From contig JBNGIO010006304.1 in assembly GCA_049999805.1 (NCBI GenBank), forward strand, positions 354,157 to 418,156: a stretch of DNA of 64,000 nt, read 5' to 3'. The translations under genes and the position numbers were made by a program. The stretch's first letter is position 1. Each line of letters begins with the position of its first letter. The notes below the pieces were generated by a model. The model had not been told where the DNA came from. It ran no database searches and worked only from the letters and a program-made list of their open reading frames with translations. The DNA is from Folioceros fuciformis. Lineage: Eukaryota; Anthocerotophyta; Anthocerotopsida; Anthocerotales. Of this stretch, positions 34,831 through 45,307 are shown piece after piece.

Positions 34831-35736
34831 CCTATAGTAGCTAGTATACATGTCATCCTAATGGAAGTCTTACCTTCCTCTCCCCAAGGCATGCTTCTAT
34901 TAGCCGGATTTTCTATCCGTATCACAATTGTAGCATAATCTGCATGGTTGATATGCGCCTTTTTGTTAATAATTGATGCATCATTGGGCATACCCTTCTT
35001 CCAGGTTTGTTTTTTTGCAAGAGGCTGAGTTAACGGGTCTAGCAAACTATCCATACTTGTACTGCAATCTTGCCCATAGAGAGTCCTGCTAGGTACTTGC
35101 ACAAAGAGAGGCCACAACACCAGATTGAGGCATGGCAAATAGAAGGCACTCTGCATGTACTTGTCAATTCGCCACTTACCACAAAACAGCTTCCCAGCTC
35201 TAAGAAAGGCGCATAAAACAGCACCTGGATCACGCGCTGGAAGAGCTCATCACGAGCTTGGGAGACTGCAACACGGGATTTCAACGCAGGCGGGTTAGAG
35301 GTGATGAGCTTCAAGGTCTTTAGCAATGAGCCGACTCGAAGGTCTTCAGCCATGAGATGACTACACACTGTATAGTGTACTCGAGATCAGGGGTCACCCG
35401 TTTTTGCTTCACACCCAGAATGCACAATGATGACCCTCGAGATGCGCACACGTATAAGTATAATGGTGTGACCATGCGTATCCCTGTAGGATACGCCTTG
35501 GGGCCGGTATCTCGGGGATACGGCATACTCGATTTCACGAAACCGCAAGAATGACACACCCTAATATATATTTTGTCCAAAGTATCTTCATGATCCTTCA
35601 TCAGCAAGATTATTCTTTTCTAGTCTTTTTATGATATTATTTTTTAATTAATAATATAAATAATTTTAATTAATAACTAACACACCATCTAATCTCTATC
35701 TTGTACGGAGCATTTTTTCAGCATAGGGCAAACTTT

Positions 35737-35884
35737 AACGTTGGATAATGCTATTTAAAGGAGCAAGAGAGTGAACGTTGGATAATGCTATATAAAGGAG
35801 CAAGAGAGTGAAGGTTGGATAATGCTATATAGAGGAGCAAGAGAGCGAATATTGGATAATGCTATATAAGGGAGCAAGAGAGGT
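35737..35884 (+). repeat. Four tandem 37-base units, each with a TATA-like core
   Basis: The units start at 35737, 35774, 35811 and 35848 with an exact 37-base period. Each reads approximately aacgttggataatg ctatataaaggagc aagagagtg. Units 2-4 contain ctatata, a good TATA-box shape. No gene starts directly downstream that I can recognise. Confidence 0.9.
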
Positions 35885-36194
35885 GGTGTCAGCAACCCTA
35901 GTGGTACGTAGACCCTTCCTCCTCCCAAACCCCTTCCTCTTCCTTAGTGCTATTGGTAGTTATTAAGCTTCAAAGAGCTTCCCAAACCCTAAGCCCTAGA
36001 CCCTAGACCATGAAATCCTAAACCCTAGACCATGATGTTTTATATGCTATGGGTAGTCATTAGGCTTCAAATGGTTAGCCTTAGTGTTCCTATTAGGGTT
36101 TATCTCCCTCTCTAGGGCTAGGTGTGCTGGTAACAGGATCAAGAAAATGGCCAATGTGACATTGGCCGAAGCCGTTTATAGGACTTGACATTAA

Positions 36195-36306
36195 CTCATC
36201 AAGTGGTGCATAAGACTAGGTGTTGTTTAATATGACCTATGAGACATTGACTCATCAAGTGGTGCATAAGACTAGGTGTTGTTGAATATGACCTATGAGA
36301 TCTGGT
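36195..36306 (+). repeat. Two tandem copies of a 56-base unit
   Basis: The unit begins ctcatcaagtggtgcataag and ends gacctatgagacattga. It occurs at 36195-36250 and 36251-36306 with one or two differences. It is non-coding. Confidence 0.85.
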
Positions 36307-36797
36307 GTTGTTAGGCGATCGTGTCATATAGGACTCAGTTGGCCGACCCGAACCAAACACGAGCCAACCCGATATTTAGGATTGGGTGTTGGCTGGTATG
36401 GTGTGTAGTATCGGGTGTTGGCTAATGTAAGATGTAATATAGACTGAATGGCTAATGCGGTGTAATAAGATGTAGTATAGACTGAGCCATAGACTGAGCC
36501 ATAGACTGAACCAAGTCTTGATATAAGACGACGACAACAACAACAACAACAAGGATATCCAAGTGGGTCATATAAATAGTGTTTTAAGATCCGGGGTACG
36601 TGCATGATTGATGGGTAACTTGTGGGGGTTAGTCACCGCTGCTTTTTTGTTTTTTCGTGTCTATCAATGGATTTCTCCGAAGGCGTGTCCCTCCCACGCC
36701 TCTGCAAATAGAGACTCCATTATGTGAATCCGAAAGGCATGTGTATGCAGCTGGGAGAGGAGGGCCTGCACACAGTACGTATGTATGTCACAGGGCT

Positions 36798-36807
36798 CTA
36801 TATATAG
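36798..36807 (+). promoter_or_regulatory. Candidate TATA box of NF-YC
   Basis: CTATATATAG lies 202 bases upstream of the NF-YC start codon in an otherwise GC-rich approach. It fits a plant TATA box with transcription starting near 36.83 kb. The motif is inferred from sequence only. Confidence 0.4.
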
Positions 36808-37008
36808 GGCGACAAAACGGCGGGAAGCCCTAGCTCCCGACCAACCACGTCAGCATGGGAGAAAGGAGGCTCGGGCCGAGGCTGGGCGGGCGTGGGCCTG
36901 CTTTTTGTTGGTGCCTACGGTCGCCACTTCTCGCGATCCTCTTCCCCTCTCGCTTCTCTCTCTGCGCTCGTGTCGATCATCCGCAAAGGAGCAGTGTAGT
37001 CTATTGCC

Positions 37009-38440
37009 ATGGCGGCACATCCGCACCACCTGCAGCAGGCGGGCGGCTCCTCGCCTATGCCGGCTGTCATGCCGCCCCCCCTTCAATACGGCCACGCCGC
37101 GCAGCAGCAGCAGGCAAGCACTCCGGATCCGCTGCATTGGACCACTGCATCCCGCGGTGTGTCCGAGTACAGCTAGGTTGTGTGCAATTTCAGGCTTGCT
37201 GGCTGTCCTAGGGCCTCCGGGAAGCCCGGAATTCCTCCTGGCTACCAGCGTATGCCTCTTGTGCTTGAATTGCTTGTGATATTTGGGGCCGTCCGTCCAT
37301 TTGGATGTGCAGCTGCAGGCACAAATGCAGCCGCAGCTGCACTACCAGCAAATTCAAAAACAGCAGCTGCAATTATTCTGGCAGCAGCAGATCCAGGAGA
37401 TGGAGCAAGTCAGTGGTAGGGAATGGTGCTTGTTTGCCGCTTGCTCTGCCCTGCCTGCGCCGCTTCCTCTCACCGTGCTGTTGCGCCGCTTGCAGAGTTC
37501 AAAAACCATCAGCTGCCGCTGGCAAGGATAAAGAAGATCATGAAGTCGGACGAAGATGTTAAGGTGAGTGTGGACCGAGTTAGTCTACTTGCCGCGGCGT
37601 CTTCCCTAAGCTCGTTGTCTCTCTCTCTCTCTCTTTCCTTTTACGCCTCTAAACATTTTGGAGCCGTGGCCGTGGCCGTGGCCGTGGCCGTGGCCGTGGC
37701 CGTGAACTAAGGCGTCTTTCCTCGCAGATGATTGCAGCAGAGGCTCCGGTGCTCTTTGCCAAAGCTTGTGAGATGTTCATCTTGGAGCTCACGCTGAGGT
37801 CATGGATACACACGGAAGAAAATAAGCGCCGAACCTTGCAAAGAAACGATATTGCTGGCGCTATCACAAGGGGCGACATTTTTGACTTCCTCGTAGACAT
37901 TGTGCCAAGGGATGAGCTGAAGGTGAAGAACCTAGTTTGGCTTGCGATGCAGGGTGCTAGATCCAATGTGGAATCCTTGTGTGACGTGTCTTTGTCGGTA
38001 CTGACAAGACTCTTTCTCCTTGCAGGAAGAGGATATTGGGGTGCATTGGACTGGAGTACCTGGTGAGCCTGTCCCTTACGGAGGAATGTATTATCCGCCC
38101 ATGCCACCGCAGCCTCTTCATCATCCTGCCATGACTAATCCGGTAAGCATCCTACCCGACTCGGGGGTTCGCTGCCGTCCTTTTCTCAAGCTCACTGTAT
38201 GTGCGCTAGGGTTTTCTTGTTCCTCTCCCCTAATGACCTTTCCCTGCTCTCAGGAGATGCTGGTTGTGCAGGCAGGGATGCCTGGAAACCCTCAAGTAAT
38301 GTACCCTCCACAGGTAACGTGCTCGTCTCTGGGATACCCTGTGGATGCTGCTCTCCCATGTGTGACGTTGTAATTCTGACTGCTTTGTTGATACCTGTTG
38401 CCAGCAATGGCAGCCTCAAGAGCCTTCTTCGACAACATAG
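37009..38440 (+). CDS. NF-YC: Nuclear transcription factor Y subunit C
   Basis: NF-YC is the H2A-like histone-fold subunit that pairs with NF-YB and then NF-YA to bind CCAAT boxes. Seven exons (37009-37113, 37313-37415, 37496-37563, 37728-37922, 38026-38142, 38254-38313 and 38405-38440) give 227 residues. A Gln-rich N terminus ([20 protein letters not shown]) precedes [20 protein letters not shown]. The histone fold follows, with [40 protein letters not shown] and [16 protein letters not shown]. The C terminus is Pro/Gln-rich. The first intron appears to use a GC donor (cag|gcaagc). A GT donor shortly downstream (cgcggt|gtgtcc) would also keep the frame and adds 13 residues. Confidence 0.95.
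37663..37704 (+). repeat. (gccgtg)7 hexanucleotide repeat in NF-YC intron 3
   Basis: Seven perfect gccgtg copies lie inside the third intron, 23 bases before its acceptor and just after a (ct)n tract. It is a probable length polymorphism and would translate as Ala-Val if retained. Confidence 0.95.
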
Positions 38441-38763
38441 GAATTGGGGGAGTTACTACACAAGTGCCTGGGGCCAACAGAGCCTGGCACTGTGAAGTGC
38501 TCGTTGTCGTGGTGGTAATCGATAGAAGCAGGTTTGCAACCCATTCCATGCTGTATCGAAGTCCAAAGTGGCTTCACAGCCCTGGAAAATTACAGGGCAA
38601 ATTCCTGTACATATAATACACCACATCAAAATGTCTTTCGTCTTCACTTCTGTCTTTGATCCACTATTCGTCTATCTTGGCCCGGGCGCTGGACACCCGG
38701 GATCGGATGCAAGGCTTGTCCCACGCGCTCGCGGCTTATACAGTCGGGCAGGTGCCCTAGAAA

Positions 38764-39438
38764 ATGCGCAGCAGTATGTCGATAGCGTTGAAAGGAGTTG
38801 CAGGTGGCTTGGAGGGGCGGGGCGCGCTCATCGTGCTGGAGGGCCTGGATCGGTGCGGGAAGAGCTCTCAGAGCGCCAGTCTCACGTCCTTCCTGGAGGC
38901 CAGTGGTGTGCCTGTGGAGGCTTTGCGGTTTCCAGATCGCACCACTGCTGTCGGTCAGATGATCTCCTCCTATCTCAGCAGGGACAAGGAGATCGATGAC
39001 AGAGTGGTGCATCTGCTCTTCTCCGCTAACCGGTGGGAGAAGCAAGCCTTCATCGAATCCAGGTTGCGAGCAGGAGTCACGGTTGTTGTCGACCGCTACT
39101 CTTACTCCGGGGTTGCCTTCACGGCTGCAAAAGGGTACGACTTGGAGTGGTGCAAGCAACCAGAGAGGGGCCTTCCCGCTCCGGATCTGGTCTTCTATCT
39201 TGATATCTCGGCTGAAGAAGCAGCCATGAGAGGGAAATATGGCGAGGAGCGGTATGAGAACCTCGATTTCCAGCAACAAGTTGCAAAACAGTATCAGCTT
39301 CTGCGCGACTCAACCTGGATGGAGGTGGACGCGATGCAGTCCATGGAGGACATGCATGAGATAATTCGCGAGGAGACGCTCAAGGTTGTCCAGCTCTGTC
39401 GTGGTGGTAGGCGGCTCTGGTCACTGTGGCAGTCATGA
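38764..39438 (+). CDS. Thymidylate kinase, intronless
   Basis: The enzyme phosphorylates dTMP to dTDP with ATP, an essential step to dTTP. One exon encodes 224 residues, close to the family length of about 210-225. Motifs are the P-loop IVLEGLDRCGKSSQS, the dTMP-binding FPDRTT, the LLFSANRWE segment, DRYSYSGVAFTAAKG and the lid region MRGKYGEERYEN. The eukaryotic RCGKS P-loop form is present. No clear transit peptide is seen in the 15 residues before the core, so this looks cytosolic or nuclear. A second ATG (MSIALKG) 12 bases downstream is equally good. Many plant homologues have introns, so the lack of introns here may mean a retrocopy or intron loss. Confidence 0.92.
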   Translation: MRSSMSIALKGVAGGLEGRGALIVLEGLDRCGKSSQSASLTSFLEASGVPVEALRFPDRTTAVGQMISSYLSRDKEIDDRVVHLLFSANRWEKQAFIESRLRAGVTVVVDRYSYSGVAFTAAKGYDLEWCKQPERGLPAPDLVFYLDISAEEAAMRGKYGEERYENLDFQQQVAKQYQLLRDSTWMEVDAMQSMEDMHEIIREETLKVVQLCRGGRRLWSLWQS

Positions 39439-40348
39439 GCGACGATGTTTCCTTTGTCAGCGTTTGGATTTAGGGTTGGAGGATGTCATCCGTATCCGCT
39501 ATCCGACCTGACGCTCCATGACACGGTGAGTACGTAGTTGAGTCTCAATTGCTTGGTTTGCACGAGATGGATGCGGACAGAATTTGAAGTTTTGAACCAG
39601 TTCTGGAGACTAATCTCCCCGAGTTGTTAGTGCCTCCAGTTGCTCCACCGGCTTTTGACGGCTTTGTTTTGGCCATTTGTTCTTTTGTAGCAGCATCGTC
39701 GTTACTCACTGGGTTGGGCACGTTTCTCGTGATTCATGCTGTCGCTCCTTGTACAGCGATGGTGGGCTGTCAGGGGGTTTTCGTGACTCGGGATATCTGC
39801 CTAGTTTTACGGGTCCTTCTTCATTGAGAAGAGGGTATCTTGGAGAAGCAGGAAGGTCCCTCATCACCGCCGGTGTGCTGCATTCCAGCAGGGCTCGGCC
39901 TGAAGGTGCATTTCTCGAGTGGTACGTATGGGGATGCAGAATTGCGGTCTGCCTTTGTCACGCCAACTGTGTGAACGTGTTCTTAGGGAGGGGCGGTTCA
40001 GAAGTTGCATCGTTTCCGTCGTTGCGATTTTATCAGAGTGAGAATCCCTAGCATAGTGGACAGAACTGTCGACCACTTACATATCTACGACCTAGAACGT
40101 ATTGGGAACGGCATCCTGAAATGGTTCATCTTTTAATGAAACCCGGTCCGAAATGTCCCGTTATCGCGTCCATCCGGCATGTGAAAGAGGTGGCTTGCTC
40201 TTCAGTTCACGTTACTCCATATACCCGAAGAGTGTGGAGGACACACACTCCAGTCTCCACTGTGTGTGAATGACTTGTGATGTCGGTTGACTACTAAGTT
40301 GTGAGTGCCACCAAGTACTCTCCCGACAAGTTTGGCCTCGGGAAGATG
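39439..40348. other. Intergenic between two converging genes, no gene seen
   Basis: Thymidylate kinase (plus) and the HOTHEAD-like gene (minus) converge here. Short frames show no homology, and the DNA presumably holds both 3' untranslated regions. Confidence 0.5.
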
Positions 40349-42199
40349 TCACTCGATTTCCGGCCCTAGCCTGTGCTTGAGAATCTGGACTCCCATGTAT
40401 CTGCTCAACCAGCCACCGCGCATGCAAGTGAGTTGCAAGTACCATCTCTGACTGGTGCTCTGCCGACAAACACAGCAACCTGGGACTCTCACCTTCCCAA
40501 CATCATGACAGTCGCCTGCGGATTTGCACCAGGAGAGACTGTCGATGCAGAGCCATCCACCATACGGAGGCTACGCACCCCCTTCACCAGGTGACGGCTG
40601 TCCAGCACAGAGCCGGCGCGGCAACCGCCATGGTAGTGCCAGATGGTGCTCAATGTATCCTTGCACCACTGCTCCAGTCTCCGGCGGGTGTCATTCACGT
40701 AGCGGTGGAGCAACATTTTGGCCAGGTCTGGAAAGGAGGACAAGTGCTGCAACGCCTGGCCGTATCCGTACGTGAAGTTCAGGAAGGCCTTGGTGCGCAC
40801 AAGGCGATCAAGCAGCCGCATTCCATCCAGGCACGACCGAGGATCCTCAGGGCTCTCGTAGTAGTCAAACCGCACCAGAGGAGAGTCCATGGCATCAGCG
40901 CTGCGGAGCTTGAGCCACCCTGGCAACCGCGGCCGGTATAGCTGTGACACAATCCACCATCGTAGCACAGAGTGGCGTCAGAGACAGGCTAGGATGATGA
41001 CATGGGACTGCGACAGCACTGGCAAGAAGTTGAATCAGGGAACATGGCCGCGATCGGCACAGCCTCGCCTTTTGGAGAACGAAGCTTCCTTGCACCAACG
41101 GAGCGTGAGGTGAAAGTGACAAGTCCCGCAAGTGGAGGGCGAACTGTTGCACCCGGTCCAGGCTGCTCAAGTCAATCCCTCCCGCCACAACCAGCATCCC
41201 GATTCCGCTTGCGCCTTCGGCGATGTTGCCTTGACCGGTAATGCCGACGACCTGCACGAAGGATCCTTCAACCGGGCTCGGCGATGGCACGAACACACTG
41301 TTCTTCGGGTTGTCAGCCATGCCCTCCCCGACGCCGTCCAGCTCCACCTCCTGCCGGATGCCGAACTCCGCCAGCTTCGACGCCGGCCCAATTCCGCTCA
41401 ATAGCAGCAGCTGCGGGCTCCCGAGCGCTCCCGCCGAGAGCACCACCTCCCCGCCCGGGCGCAGCAGAGCGACGTGCTTGGCCCCGGAGAGGTCCTTGTA
41501 CTCCACACCGTATGCCTGGCGATGGCGGGAAGCGGCGGAGGCATTGCGGAGCAGAATTCTGGTCGCGTAGGCATGGACGTAGACGGTGAGGCGCGTGGGA
41601 TCCGCGTACTGGAGCAAGTCGGCTGCCGTGTGGCGATGCGCATTGGCGTCAAAGATGGAGCCTCCGACCTTGGTTCCCAGCACATGCCGGTACTTGTCTC
41701 CGTTATCCGGCTCGACGCCTGCTTCCACAAGCCCCAGCCTGAGGGCCTCCTGCCACGGACGGAGCGTGGGGAATCCAGCCACCACTCGCGCAACCCAGGC
41801 GTACGAGGCCTTCACCAGCTCCCCGTCCCACCCGAAACTACGCACGTCGTCGTCACTGGCGTAGGTGAAGAATCCCGCGTTCACAGCACTCCCCCCTCCC
41901 AAAACGTTGGCTCGGAGACTCACCACCCCGTCTTCGGAGGTGAACCTCTGGCCGGCAGTTGTCGGCGTCGTGGCTGCCTGCACTTGAATCCGAGTGTATC
42001 CCACAGCTTGTTCCACATCGGGGTCTGTGTATGGAAGGCCACCCCATTCCAGCAGCAGGACGGTGAAATTCTGGGACAGGGTGGCGGCGAGGGGGCATCC
42101 CGCTGTGCCGCCTCCTACTACGACGTAGTCGTAAAAGGAATGTTCCGCCGGTGCGGAGGTTGCATTGTGCAGGAAAGCGTGCTTGGGATCCATGTCCAT
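40349..42199 (-). CDS. HTH-like: HOTHEAD-like GMC oxidoreductase (FAD-dependent)
   Basis: This member of the glucose-methanol-choline oxidoreductase family is related to Arabidopsis HOTHEAD, which is implicated in oxidising long-chain omega-hydroxy fatty acids for cutin. Three exons (42199-41069, 40941-40493 and 40400-40349) give 543 residues. The FAD dinucleotide site is YDYVVVGGGTAGCPLAATLS. The GMC signatures are RANVLGGGSAVNAGF and GEVVLSAGALGSPQLLLLSG; GMADNPKN follows. The active-site region is TIWHYHGG, then DGSASTVSPGANPQAT and MLGRYMGV. The first intron appears to be GC-AG (caaaag|gcgagg to tcacag). That splice joins GSFVLQK to LYRPRLPGWLKL just as in HOTHEAD. HOTHEAD has a signal peptide. 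Here the frame opens at MDMDPKHAF without one, so a first exon upstream may be missing from the model. Confidence 0.9.
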
Positions 42200-43552
42200 C
42201 AAGCCTGCTCCTAGGCCACACGGCTGTGCAAATCAGGCCTGAATCGTACACGAATGCAATTCGACTCCGACAGGCATATAATCCCAAGTTGTACATGTGA
42301 AGACCAATGAGCAGCCAGGCTTATGGCGAGAAGCCTTTGTGTTTGTGGATTCATGAGATGACGATCTGTTAAGATCTCTTTTCCATCAGAGAGCTTCATG
42401 TCTGACATCGATGCAGCTGTGGCCTGAAAATCCTCTTACACCTTCAAACAGGGAAAAACACATGACGCAGGCAACTGCAAACACGCACAGCTTCAATCAG
42501 AGGCAGGTCCAGTACCTGGCTCACACCAGACCTGGTGCAGCGAATTGCAGACAGCAAGGTACCCCAAAACGAGTTGTGACATCTTTAACCCGCTGAAAGG
42601 AGGAGGAGGAGAAGAAGAAATGCATCTAGGTGGAGTCCGTGAAGTCGCTTTTGGAGCAGTGGGATTTTGTAATGTCGCACACGGGCATTGCGAGCAACCC
42701 TAAGGGAGCCGTGTGATCTTCTGACGCTGGAGTGAAAGCGGATGGCCATCCACGACGCGAGGTGGTGGGAGTCACTGGTACAACTGCCACCGACCGCGGC
42801 ACATGTCGAGGTCGTTGTGCGCAGTCGCAGTCGCAGTCGCAGCCGCAGCCGCAGCGGCATCCGTAGGCTTGGCATGAAGGAGTTTGCGGCCACGGAAACC
42901 GTCGGATGCGAGGGGATAATCCTGGGGCGGCTTGGGTTTTGCAACGGGATTGGAGCGGGGAGAGGGGAGGGGAGAGTGAAAAAGTTACTGCCCTGGTAAC
43001 AGAGAGGAGGAGGTGGTCAGTGTGGTGCAGGTGAAGCGAGTGAGACAGAGCAACCGCCACAGAAGCTCATCAGGCAGCGCCGTTGGAACAGTTGTAGTAT
43101 ATCGCCGCTTGAGGAAGGATGGCGTTGCGGCTGCTGGATGTGGGGACGATCGAGGTGCCGCCACGGCCCGGAGGCTGCGGCATGTGTAGGAGAAGTTTGT
43201 AGGCATCCGGGTTTAAATCTCTGCACAGTGAATTGCGCGTGGTGAGGAAGCGCGCACCTCTAGTGAACCTGTTTGTGGCAGGATTTCTGGCTTTATTGCA
43301 TGTCTTGTGTGCGGAGGTGGGATTGCTTTTGAGGTTTTCTTGTGAGGGAATTCGGAGGGAGAAAGGGAGCAACGAGAGCTGGGAATTGCCGAGGTTGTAG
43401 AGCAACCTCTGGGAGGAGATGGTGGAGGGATGAAGGATTGTAGGATTCTGTAAGCTGTGGTTAGGGATTTTTACTAGGAACTTGTGAAGGAGAGGGAGGG
43501 ACCTAACCGGATTGTGGAGGGAGAGGGTCAGAGGCTGTTGTGATCGTCTTGA
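42200..43552. other. Intergenic between diverging genes; low-complexity tract
   Basis: This is the shared upstream region of the HOTHEAD-like gene (minus) and the T1/BTB gene (plus). It includes a (cagtcg/cagccg)n tract at 42820-42856 that keeps frames open. Purine-rich DNA in 43.3-43.55 kb is probably the 5' leader of the T1/BTB gene. No separate gene is supported. Confidence 0.5.
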
Positions 43553-44563
43553 ATGGCGGCCATGTCGGGCGTCCGGGAGGATAACGAGGATGTGTTGCCG
43601 GTTGTAGATCGGGGTGCGGCAGACGACGGGCCAATTGGTGTGGCGCAGGAAGGGGTTGATCGTCTGGAAGATTCGGATCATGTAGATGCTCCAGATGGTT
43701 ACCAGGGGAGCCATCCGGAGCAGCCACAGCAGCTGTCACAGGAGCAGCCACAGCAGCTGGCACAGGAGAAGCCACAGCTGCAGGCACAGGAGCAGCCACA
43801 GCCGCAGGCACAGGAGCAGCTACAGCTGCAGGCACAGGATCAGCGACAGCTGCAGGCACAGGAGCAGCCACAGCTGCAGGCTCAGGAGCAACCACAGCAG
43901 CAGGCACAGGGTCAGCCCCTGCAGCTGGGGGTGGCGGAATCTTCCTTCAACGGAACGATTCAGGCTCTTGTACGAAGGTCCAAGCAAATCCCTGAGTATA
44001 CCTCTAGCCATTATCAGCACTGGCAGACGATGAGGGACGACATGAGGCATGGCCAACAAGATTCGCTGCAAAAGGTAAACCAACAGGGCTACAACGACAG
44101 GCTCACTCTTCACATTGGTGGCACCCGGTTTGAGACCTCCAGGCAGACTCTCTGTGTGGATGCCGATTCTATGCTTGCTGCCTGGGTGCTCCGGCACCTG
44201 AATGACGGTGACACTATGATGTGGCTAGATAGAGATGGAAACAGATTTGGCCACGTTTTGAATTACCTCAGAAATGGCACCATTTTCCTTCAGGATGTGC
44301 CGTCTCTTAGAGCAGTGCAAGAGGAGGCTGCTTTTTTCGGTCTCAGTGGCTTGCAAGCCCTCTGTGAGGAGAGAATCAAACACCTTGAAATAAGGGAACG
44401 AGATAAGATGCGGAAGAAGGAACAGTATCAGGAACACGTGATGGCGTTGCTTAGAGCCATCCTTGATAGAGAGCCACGTTGCCCGCACAGCAAAGCACCT
44501 CCAGTCGTGGCAAGAGCTCTACCAAAGGAAGATCCAATTTTCGACACGAACGTTGATTTTTGA
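43553..44563 (+). CDS. T1-type BTB/POZ (KCTD-like) protein with a Gln-rich octapeptide repeat
   Basis: This single exon encodes 336 residues. Residues 1-55 are acidic. Residues 56-127 are nine octapeptides of the form EQPQLQAQ. Residues 183-278 form a K-tetra (T1) BTB domain (LTLHIGGTRFETSRQTL, DRDGNRFGHVLNYLRNG, EAAFFGLSGL). A charged helix (IKHLEIRERDKMRKKEQYQE) and a short tail follow. No potassium-channel membrane segments follow, so it is a soluble KCTD-like protein. Such proteins oligomerise and often act as CUL3 ubiquitin-ligase adaptors; that role is an inference. The start is the first ATG in frame. Confidence 0.85.
   Translation: MAAMSGVREDNEDVLPVVDRGAADDGPIGVAQEGVDRLEDSDHVDAPDGYQGSHPEQPQQLSQEQPQQLAQEKPQLQAQEQPQPQAQEQLQLQAQDQRQLQAQEQPQLQAQEQPQQQAQGQPLQLGVAESSFNGTIQALVRRSKQIPEYTSSHYQHWQTMRDDMRHGQQDSLQKVNQQGYNDRLTLHIGGTRFETSRQTLCVDADSMLAAWVLRHLNDGDTMMWLDRDGNRFGHVLNYLRNGTIFLQDVPSLRAVQEEAAFFGLSGLQALCEERIKHLEIRERDKMRKKEQYQEHVMALLRAILDREPRCPHSKAPPVVARALPKEDPIFDTNVDF
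43718..43933 (+). repeat. Coding minisatellite, nine 24-base units
   Basis: Nine units close to gagcagccacagctgcaggca encode the Gln-rich octapeptides of the T1/BTB protein. The period is exactly 24 bases, so the frame is kept, and unit number may vary between alleles. Confidence 0.9.
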
Positions 44564-45307
44564 AGGTTGTTTTCCTCCTCTCCAGTCACTTGTTCAATGC
44601 GAAGGCAATCCTGCCAAGTCCCTGACCCTGCAGTTGCCAGCCAACCACTCTTGACTGTTACCAGGTCTGCCCGTTCAAGCTGAGCCTCAATGTGGATGAG
44701 TCTCTGATGTGAATTCAAAGACCTAGCCTCTCTGGATGGCTCATTGACAATTGTGAATGTCATTCTATCAGTTTTTCGTGATTACATAACTGAAATGGAT
44801 CACGCAAACCTTGTTTCATAAGATAATAGCTGCATAGGTACGTTTACAACTGCCATATATTGCGGGCTACCTACACGATGTCAAGGACATCGCTATGTAC
44901 CGCCCAAAACGTCATAAATCGGACACAGGTGAGACCTATCCACCTCGATTGGTGTTTAATCCACGGCACTTCACCTGTCTCAGATCAGATTCCTGTTCCC
45001 GTTTCCGCTCAAATCTCTTCCGTCGGTGTTTCCAAGGGACTGCAACGACCGAGACCGAATTCATTAGAAGTAACCAGCTTCACGACCAGATTCACGACCA
45101 GTAGTAACCATGACCTTCCAGTTCTGGTCTCGTCGGTATGACACGATTATCAGTCCCCTGGACGGCACAGCGAAACGAGTACTGTGACACTTTGAGGTTA
45201 CTGACGCACGTCGTCCAACGTGATGGCCTTCGCCAAACAGACATCTCCTTGCTGGACAACCGCACTACAGTGCAAGACCTGAGAGTTGTCGAGCACAGCC
45301 GATCGCC
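44564..45307. other. Intergenic between converging genes, no gene seen
   Basis: The interval contains the 3' regions of the T1/BTB gene (plus) and the PPR gene (minus). Short frames lack homology. Confidence 0.5.

Larger units (their letters stand above)
32031..35561 (+). mobile_element. PIF/Harbinger DNA transposon with both inverted ends and two decayed genes
   Basis: The left end GGGCGTGTCATTCTT (32031) and the right end GGGTGTGTCATTCTT (read inward from 35561) match at 14 of 15 bases, with further similarity (GGTTT) inside. TAATA flanks both ends, resembling a target duplication, although the superfamily norm is 3 bases. The 3.5 kb element carries a DDE transposase on the plus strand (32.6-33.7 kb) and a Myb/SANT-like gene on the minus strand (34.3-34.8 kb). 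That is the usual two-gene set of the superfamily. Both genes have stops. A minisatellite and two 10-N gaps lie in its left part. Confidence 0.85.
35567..37008. other. Intergenic, repeat-rich, upstream of NF-YC
   Basis: No gene is seen. The interval contains the four-copy 37-base repeat, a two-copy 56-base repeat, reiterated catagactgagc units near 36.47 kb, an (aac)n run near 36.54 kb and telomere-like text (aaaccctagaccct) near 35.98-36.03 kb. The NF-YC promoter lies at its right end. Confidence 0.6.

Noticed and set aside
35980-36030. Telomere-like aaaccctagaccct text as a telomere remnant
   Set aside because: Only a few degenerate units; such motifs are common in plant promoters and leaders.
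36795-37279. Arg/Ser-rich open frame overlapping the NF-YC leader
   Set aside because: Out of frame with NF-YC and without homology; GC-rich leader sequence explains it.
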